From: Hypholoma sublateritium FD-334 SS-4
Taxonomy: Eukaryota; Basidiomycota; Agaricomycetes; Agaricales; Strophariaceae
NCBI GenBank assembly: GCA_000827495.1
Contig: KN817631.1
Span: 1-57,514, forward strand
DNA: 57,514 nucleotides
Direction: 5' to 3'
Both the position numbers and the translations under genes were made by a program. Positions 51,601 through 57,514 of this stretch are shown here, one piece after another; position 1 is the stretch's first letter; each line of letters starts with the position of its first letter. The notes below the pieces were generated by a model, which was not told the DNA's origin, did not search any database, and saw only the letters and a list, made by a program, of their open reading frames with translations.

Positions 51601-52737
51601 ACCATCGTAATCTTGAAGCCCACGAGCGCGCACACGCTCAGCGACGTGATCGTCGAGACAGCAATTTCAACCAAAGCTGTGAACGTTACTCCAAGTCTGG
51701 AATGCACAGCGTCCATCCGCCGTACCGACCATGCGACGTATGCGAAGAAACCGATATATGCTAAATAGAGAAAGGCCGAAATAGCCGACCAACCCTTTGA
51801 ACTAACAGACCGATGTGGGTCGTACTACGTCAAGGTCGGTGAACACGATGAACAAGTTAGATGAAGTACGCGCTCGTACCTCCAGGGCTACCAACGCGGC
51901 CTCAGAATCATACGTCGTGATCTCCCCGTCTCCGGCAAGGGCGTTATCGATCATCTGCACCCACTGAGTGTGCTCGGAGTCTGATTTCCAGCACGAGCTA
52001 TCCGGGAAGAAGTAGGTGAGCGCCAGGAAGCTGGCGTAGTCGAACTTTCCCCCACTCCCGACGTGGTGTTCGTATGAGCCGCGGCCAGCCAAGACCATCT
52101 GGGACGTAATAGGAATACCAGAAATGGTGACGTTCTTGTCGGGTTGATTCAGCGTGTCGAGTATGTTTTTATCGGTGCGGAGCGAGTCCTCATCATAGTC
52201 CCAGAAGGCCAACGGAGATACGACGAGACACCTGCCGCCCTGTGCTTTCAGGCAAGGACCGCCTTGCAGCCGCTGCTCGAGGTTGTATGTCGAGAGGAGA
52301 ATTTGGTTGTTTAGCGCGCCGTCCTCTTCAACAAGCGGGCTCTGGATGAGTATGCGCTCAACGCGCAGCACTTTGCCGTCTCGGCATTTGGCACGGGTCA
52401 CAGCATCCTCATGAATGCGAAGAGTGTCTTGTGCAGCCCAGATGCTGACGAGGTCGTTTTCGATGAAGCTTGCGGCCGGTGAAATTATAGCATCTAGGAT
52501 AGACTGTGAAGAAGTATGCGAAGAGGTGTATAGGTCGAGAGCGGGATAGAATAGAGACGTAATGACCACGCAGGATATGAGGATGACTCGGACTTGATGC
52601 GTGGCACAATGACTGGAGGGCAATTATTGAAGATTAGGATATGGGATGCAGATAGATACGCACAGTCCGAACTGTAGAAAAAGGCGCTGGCCCAACGCTC
52701 GTACGCGCTGCAAATATCCTGGGGCGTAGGCGGACAT
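48660..52737 (-). CDS. scp1: SCAP, SREBP cleavage-activating protein homolog
   Basis: Sterol/oxygen sensor that escorts SREBP from ER to Golgi. The start is MSAYAPGYLQRVRALGQRLF (ATG 52735-52737), with a first intron 52613-52663 restoring FGLHCATHQVRV and the first membrane helix. A lumenal loop follows with Cys residues, then a sterol-sensing domain: ELLPIVIVFVGAENMFNL, VKQRIAEGLSRAG, AVRQFCIFAIVVLVAHW and the signature FMAVLSIDIARLELEEL. Further helices lie at 50.5-51.1 kb. The cytosolic C-terminal half is a WD40-like propeller (AVSKDGKTIVSVGLRNEIIVW; RYFAVGTGAGLIAVWNVD; AATETGVVSLWDGKTGE) with a Ser/Arg-rich insert, ending GFGNTIGVFHFSP and TGA at 48660-48662. Its partner SREBP is not in the window. 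It shares a 286-bp divergent promoter with PDX1. The gene is intron-rich at its 5' end, with one long final exon from about 50879. Confidence 0.92.
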
Positions 52738-53023
52738 TGGGGAGAACAGGCACTAGCAACCTGGAGCGGGTGGCGTCCGTAGGACCGTTTTAGAGGAAAG
52801 AAGCGTGCAGTGTATCAGAGCCACACAAAGCGCATGCTTCCAGGGGAATGAATGGGCCGATTCCGGGAAAGGGTTAAGAGCGTTGAGGTCAACTACTTCG
52901 CCGAATTGGCGGTCCTAGAGACATCGGCGTTCAAAAGTGCGTCACGTTACTTACCACCAATTTCCCCGGGTGCTGGCGGCCCTCCCCAACATTTCGTTCT
53001 CTACCGCCAGCTACTAGGTAGAC
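52738..53023. promoter_or_regulatory. Divergent SCAP/PDX1 promoter region
   Basis: Only 286 bp separate the two start codons, so the promoters must be compact or shared. I see no convincing TATA box and no sterol-response-like element that I would defend. Confidence 0.45.
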
Positions 53024-54312
53024 ATGACGTCCACGAAAATCATAACCAAGACGGCAATGATTACACGGCAATCTCGCACTGCCGTGTCCGGTCAGACCAA
53101 ACGCCGTCAGTCTTCTACTTTCGCTGAACCCCATGCTACGATTGACAGATCACCAGTGCTGCATAGTTCGACCGTGCGGTCGGCCATAACCAACTTCCAG
53201 ATGCCTGCAATGTCACCGACCATGATGGAGGGTGGAATTGCCTCGTGGAAAAAGAAAGAGGGAGAATCTTTTGCCCAGGGAGACGTCCTTCTGGAAATTG
53301 TGAGTGGGCTGTCTTTACGCGCGCGTAGGATGCATTTTGCGGCCGTTATGGCGAAAAGGTCGCTCATGCATGTCTTCAACCGTTAGGAAACGGACAAGGC
53401 AACAATCGACGTTGAGGCGCAGGAGGATGGCATTATGGGCAAAATCCTGGTGCGGCCTAACTACATCGTGAATGACCTCATTATAATTCAGCCAATTGCC
53501 ATCCATATTAGGCTCCCGACGGAACCAAGGGCGTGCCTATAGGCAAAATTATTGCTCTTCTCGCGGAAGAGGGCGACGACATATCCAACCTCCAAATACC
53601 CAAAGACGATGTAGCCCCGCCGCCGCCGAAGGAAGCGGAAGCCAGCCCTTCGGTTCGTCCGCCGACACCCAGCTCCGACCGCCTCTTCACGCCCGAACCG
53701 CAGCCGCCCCAGTCGGCTGAGGGGCATGGTTCTCCCGAACACTCGCGCCCTCTGTTCCCGTCAGTACATAGGCTCTTGGTAGAAAACGGCATCACGGATG
53801 CAGCAAAAATCAAGGGCACAGGTGTGAGGGGCATGCTGACGAAGGGAGACGTGCTTGCATTCTTGGGGCACGCGTCGAGCCCACTTGGTACTTTCAAGTT
53901 CGGCCCTTCCCCAATTCAAGAAGCAAATGCGAGCAAAGCACCAGGCCAGAAGGCTGTTGCTCCCGCAAAGGTACATTCTTTCCTCTCTGCCCATGACATG
54001 TACATGTTTGCTTATCGCATTGCGCTATAGGTTCCATTGGATGGCCTTGCTATCCGCCGTCTCGTCGTGACATCAATGCTCCAAGCATCTATTAAGGCGC
54101 GCAATCCCGTCCCAGCTAGTATGTGTTCCTACCAAACACTACACATGTTCGTGATATTTACTGATTATTGGCGCATCGCAGGTTTCAAAGATGCCGACTT
54201 CGATTCCATCCTCGCTGACTACCTTCCTCCATCTCCCAAGCCCATGTTACAGCCAACCTCGACACCGTCGCCACCCCAAAAGGCCGCCAGCTACCTGGAT
54301 GGGTTATTCTAA
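53024..54312 (+). CDS. pdx1: Pyruvate dehydrogenase E3-binding protein (protein X)
   Basis: Anchors dihydrolipoamide dehydrogenase to the E2 core of the mitochondrial pyruvate dehydrogenase complex. Five exons (53024-53299, 53387-53449, 53512-53970, 54031-54118, 54182-54312) total 1017 bp, 338 residues. An Arg/Ser/Thr-rich presequence (about residues 1-55) precedes the lipoyl domain: FQMPAMSPTMMEGGIASWKK, lipoyl site ETDKATIDVEA with the acceptor lysine, and GVPIGKIIALLAEEGDD. After a Pro-rich hinge comes a peripheral-subunit binding domain (PSVHRLLVENGITDAAKIKG, GVRGMLTKGDVLAFL). The short C-terminus (LDGLAIRRLVVTSMLQASIK, DADFDSILADYLPP) replaces the E2 catalytic domain, as in fungal protein X. 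It is divergent from SCAP and tandem with RAD1 (290 bp gap). A truncated paralog lies at 44776-45814. Confidence 0.94.
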
Positions 54313-54602
54313 ACAGGTTGTTACCATTAATTTTTCTGTTTATCAATAGAGGTATTTTATTATCATGGCCAAGCATAGATTGATTTTGCTTTTAAGCAAA
54401 ACCTATTATTTTTTTGAAATTTGACATATCTAACTTGGACTCTGGAGACTCATCAACATGAACGCAAATCAGAATGAGTTTTGTGAGGCGGCCGCTGAGG
54501 CTTCGGTATTACTATAGTATTGGCACCGGGCCGTTCTCTCCGAGGCGCGTCGCGTTTACGTCTCGCGTCCAAATTCGTACATATCTTGTCCACTTTCACA
54601 AC

Positions 54603-56387
54603 ATGTCTCAACAGCCGCACGAGGCGCTCCCTCCCGTAAGCCGAACTCTTCCTTTATACATGCTAGCATCAACCGATGGAATAACCAGCTTCGCATCTAC
54701 CGCGAATTAGGTGCTTACTGCGTCGGTTCACGATGTCCGCTACTTGGCTGCGCTTCTGCGGGGCGTCAATTTCATCAACGTATGACTCTCATATCTCGCT
54801 GATATACAGGTGCTGACGATACTTCTTTTATGGACATAGAGAGCAACAGTTACTGTCACTGAACGCGGATTGACGATTACGGTGGAGGAGGCACGAACTC
54901 TACTCGGTATGTCGCCCTAGTCAATCTACCTTAGGACCACGCGCCAATATGCATGTTGGCAGGTACCGCGTTTATCTTCGCCGGAGTATTCGACGAATAT
55001 ATATACACTCCAGAGGCACCCCAGCCCCGTCAAATACGCGCTCCTAAACGAAAACAGAAGCAAAAAGCTCCACCGAAATGCTCGGCCAACCCTGATGATG
55101 ATTCTGAGACTGAATCCGACACTGAACCGGAGGATAACGACGCATATGATCCAGCTGCAGACTCAGAAGACGAGGAGGCGCATGTAGGGAATGAAGGGAG
55201 CGACAATGCGGCATTTGAGATACCTCTAAACACCTTTGTTGAGTGCCTAAATATCTTCGGCACTGCAGGTCCCAGTACAGGCAATATTACTGCTACTTCA
55301 ACCAGTCACATTGGACGTGGTGTTGGACGGGGACAAGGAGCTGGGAGAGGTCGCGGAGGCGGCGGAGGCTGGCGGAATGCAGGAAGAGAAGAAGACGAGG
55401 CAGAGGGGGGAGGGAGAGGGAGAGGACTCGACGAAGTTTTCGGCAGGACAGCTGAGGGAAAGACTGGAATGAGGCTCTCGTATGCGGGGAGTGGATATCC
55501 CCTAACTCTAATCATGTGAGTTTTTTCCTTTCTTCCATTATACCACGACAATGTATCTTATCTTCTGCCAACAGTGCTGAAGATGCATCAGGGCCCACCA
55601 CTACCTGCGAAATTATCACTTTCGATCCGGAGCCACATCTTGAACTCGACTTTGACAATTCCAAAATGTATGCATCGCTTTGGCTCGTGCTGCTTTCTGA
55701 CTTGCTTGTTGACTAACACCGTAAACGTTGCAGCGTTCTTAAGATCATTTTGAAATCGTCCTGGCTACGCGATGCCCTTTCTGAACTTGATCCGTCATGT
55801 GAGAGGCTGACTTTTGTCGGAAACCCACCAACTTCTGAACCAAACGATCCTACGACTGGCAACAACGCGAAAGGAAAGCAAAAGCAACGTCAGTCGGACC
55901 GTATTCCTGCGGCCAAACCAATGCTGAGGATACAAGCAACGGGAACGTTTGGGAGCACTGAAGTGAGAAACGCGCTGTGCGCATATATGACGTAGAACTG
56001 ATGTCCTGTATCTTTTATTAGATGGATTATCCCAACGACCGGGAAGTTTTGGAAACATTTGAGTGTCAGGAGACGGTACAATTCAGGTGCATACAATTCT
56101 TTGTCACCCAACTTCATCGTGCTAAGGGCTTCATGTAATGTTTAGCTATCGATTTGGACATATTCTGCGCACAATCAAGGCTTTACAAAGCTCCACCAAA
56201 ACCTCACTAAGGATTGACGAAGACGGCCTGTTGAGTCTTCAATTCCTGATGCCCTCGTCAAAGCCGCGCGCTGCTGGAGGAACAGATGCATTTATTGAGT
56301 TTCGGGTGCGTAGTGTGTATGGTTTTATCGCCATTCTGTATTAACCGTCAGGTAATCTAGTGTATGGCCCTCGATGATGATGTTTGA
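54603..56387 (+). CDS. rad1: Rad1, 9-1-1 checkpoint clamp subunit
   Basis: Subunit of the Rad9-Hus1-Rad1 ring, the PCNA-like clamp loaded at DNA damage to activate ATR-type checkpoint signalling. Nine exons (54603-54635, 54711-54779, 54840-54906, 54963-55515, 55575-55667, 55734-55962, 56022-56086, 56146-56305, 56361-56387) total 1296 bp, 431 residues. Conserved runs: LTASVHDVRYLAALLRGVNF, ATVTVTERGLTITVEEARTL, GTAFIFAGVFDEYIY, IPLNTFVECLNIFG, MRLSYAGSGYPLTLIIAEDA, LKIILKSSWLRDALSELDPS, MDYPNDREVLETFECQETV and SLRIDEDGLLSLQFLMPS. It is longer than human RAD1 (282 residues) because of an acidic insert (about residues 76-138) and a Gly/Arg-rich insert (about 172-213). It ends MALDDDV at 56385-56387, convergent with the next gene. 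Confidence 0.95.
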
Positions 56388-56601
56388 ACGGTTTTTTGCT
56401 TTTTTCATTCCCTGTACAGCAATTACCCTTTCCACTCCTGCGTATCCGAACCTTCGACGCTACTTATTCTTTCTCAATCTCAATCAAAAGAGGACGTCAG
56501 AATCCGACCGTCGAAAGCTGCCCTCTGCCTCAAACTTACTTAATACAATTTATATAGAAGGTACTTGGTTATGCGTCCGTTACACGCCGATCCTCGTCAC
56601 A

Positions 56602-57514
56602 TCACTTTGTCGCGCCGTTAGCTTTCCTGCGAATCTCCGGGTCCAATGGGAATCTTTGCTCTTCGGGTGCAACGGAATACAGTCGCTGCCAAATGGGCTG
56701 GAGAGGCTTTGGCGTGCTCCAGGCCAATTCGTCGTTGCGAAGCCATAGCCGAATGAGATGCCTCCTGATTACACACTCGATTTCAACATAACTCCAGGTG
56801 CATTCCAAATGAGGGCTTACGTGTGTTTTTCGCTGTCCTTGAACGCGTCCCTGGCGTGGAGCAGTCCAAGGCTGTTGATATACTGGATGTCTCCCTTCTG
56901 GAAATTCAGCCCCAGGGAATACTTCTCCGCTAAAAAGTGTACTGCGTCTAGCGCTTCGGCCTGCGCTTCCGAAATGGGGGGGATATTTGCGCTGCGCTTC
57001 TGCTGGCCGTATCCCGTGAAGTGGCGGCGCGAATACTGAATGATGATGTGCCCGTCTTCGTGGTACAGCACCGGCCGTGTGGTGTACCCCGGATCCCCGC
57101 CGAAGCTGTCTAATGGCCACGGCGTGGACAGCGTATGGATCAAGTCCGGCCGCGTCGCCGCGAGCTCGTTGTACACCATGGCGCCGCTGCTGATCCGCGA
57201 TATGCCGCCGTCCTCTGCGACCTCGAGCGCCATGAGCGCGATGAGGTCGCCGACGTCCGTGTGGAAGACCTGCTTGTCTGTGGTGTATGCTGAGTTTCCG
57301 ATGCCGCCTTTCTCGTTGGCGTGGCTGATGGTCAAGTCTTTTATGTGCGCCAGCACTGCGCCCGTGCCGTCCTGCTTTCCGCGAGCGGAGCCGACATGGG
57401 ACGATATCCCTGCAGGTATTGTCGAGGTTTGAACTCACATCGATACAATTTCCTTTTATATCTTTCTTTCTTTGTCACTGTTTTACTTCACCTCGTACTA
57501 TTTTCCCATTCGTC
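56602..57514 (-). CDS. TauD/TfdA-like Fe(II)/2-oxoglutarate dioxygenase, 5' end missing
   Basis: Truncated by the window edge. The main exon (about 57425-56823) reads RISSHVGSARGKQDGTGAVL, TISHANEKGGIGNSAYTT, then the metal-binding FHTDVGDLIALMALE (HxD), FTGYGQQKRSA, and GDIQYINSLGLLHARDAF with the distal histidine. A GTAAGC intron follows (about 56757-56820). The last exon begins RHLIRLWLRNDELAW, a strongly conserved TauD-family C-terminal motif with the co-substrate-binding arginine, and ends RRKANGATK with TGA at 56602-56604. An intron of about 90 bp probably joins the first complete exon to a fragment at the very end (57498-57514). Such enzymes hydroxylate small molecules or clip sulfonates; the fungal substrate is unknown. 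It is convergent with RAD1, 214 bp between stops. Confidence 0.85.

Overview
This window looks like chromosomal DNA of a filamentous basidiomycete, most likely an Agaricomycete. The genes are split by many short introns (about 50-65 bp) with GT(G/A)(A/C)G...(C/T)AG borders. The protein families fit: a cerato-platanin, a NACHT-type NLR remnant, a fungal OTT_1508-like deaminase, an Adp1-type ABC transporter, and a fungal SCAP. I cannot name the species.

Layout. (1) 1-4.5 kb: repeat-associated sequence with scattered single N bases. It carries a minus-strand RNase H1 N-terminal-domain gene and, divergent from it, a plus-strand member of an unnamed family that I recall as multi-copy in Agaricomycetes. 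(2) 4.5-12.4 kb: almost 8 kb of GC-rich DNA without a credible gene. It is sprinkled with degenerate copies of a GC-rich hairpin repeat; copies left of about 7.7 kb face one way and the clear ones to the right face the other, and strand composition flips from G-rich to C-rich at the same point. (3) 12.4-14.1 kb: AT-richer DNA packed with the short palindrome TRATGCAYYA, also seen in region 1. (4) 14.1-31.7 kb: ordinary gene-dense sequence with SERCA Ca2+-ATPase (-), Sip5-like zinc protein (+), spartin/senescence-domain protein (+), ITFG1/TIP-like FG-GAP membrane protein (-), cerato-platanin (+) and Adp1-like ABCG transporter (-). (5) 31.7-39.6 kb: a sparse stretch with one small hypothetical gene, possible gene debris, and an OTT_1508-like deaminase gene (-). 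(6) 39.6-57.5 kb: a beta-propeller/amidohydrolase fusion (-), a divergent paralog of the pyruvate dehydrogenase E3-binding protein (+), an NLR pseudogene (+), SCAP (-), the canonical PDX1/E3BP (+), RAD1 of the 9-1-1 clamp (+) and a partial TauD-like dioxygenase (-).

Most genes are housekeeping. Recurring themes are membrane, calcium and sterol homeostasis (SERCA, SCAP, spartin-like, ITFG1-like) and mitochondrial pyruvate dehydrogenase (two E3BP-type genes about 7 kb apart). The most unusual single gene is the E3BP paralog at 44776-45814. It keeps the three diagnostic intron positions of its neighbour but has lost the lipoyl-accepting lysine and the E3-binding domain. The most unusual non-coding structure is the 4.5-12.4 kb hairpin-repeat region. 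All exon boundaries were read by eye; those for PDX1, its paralog, RAD1 and the spartin-like gene sum to whole numbers of codons and are the most reliable.
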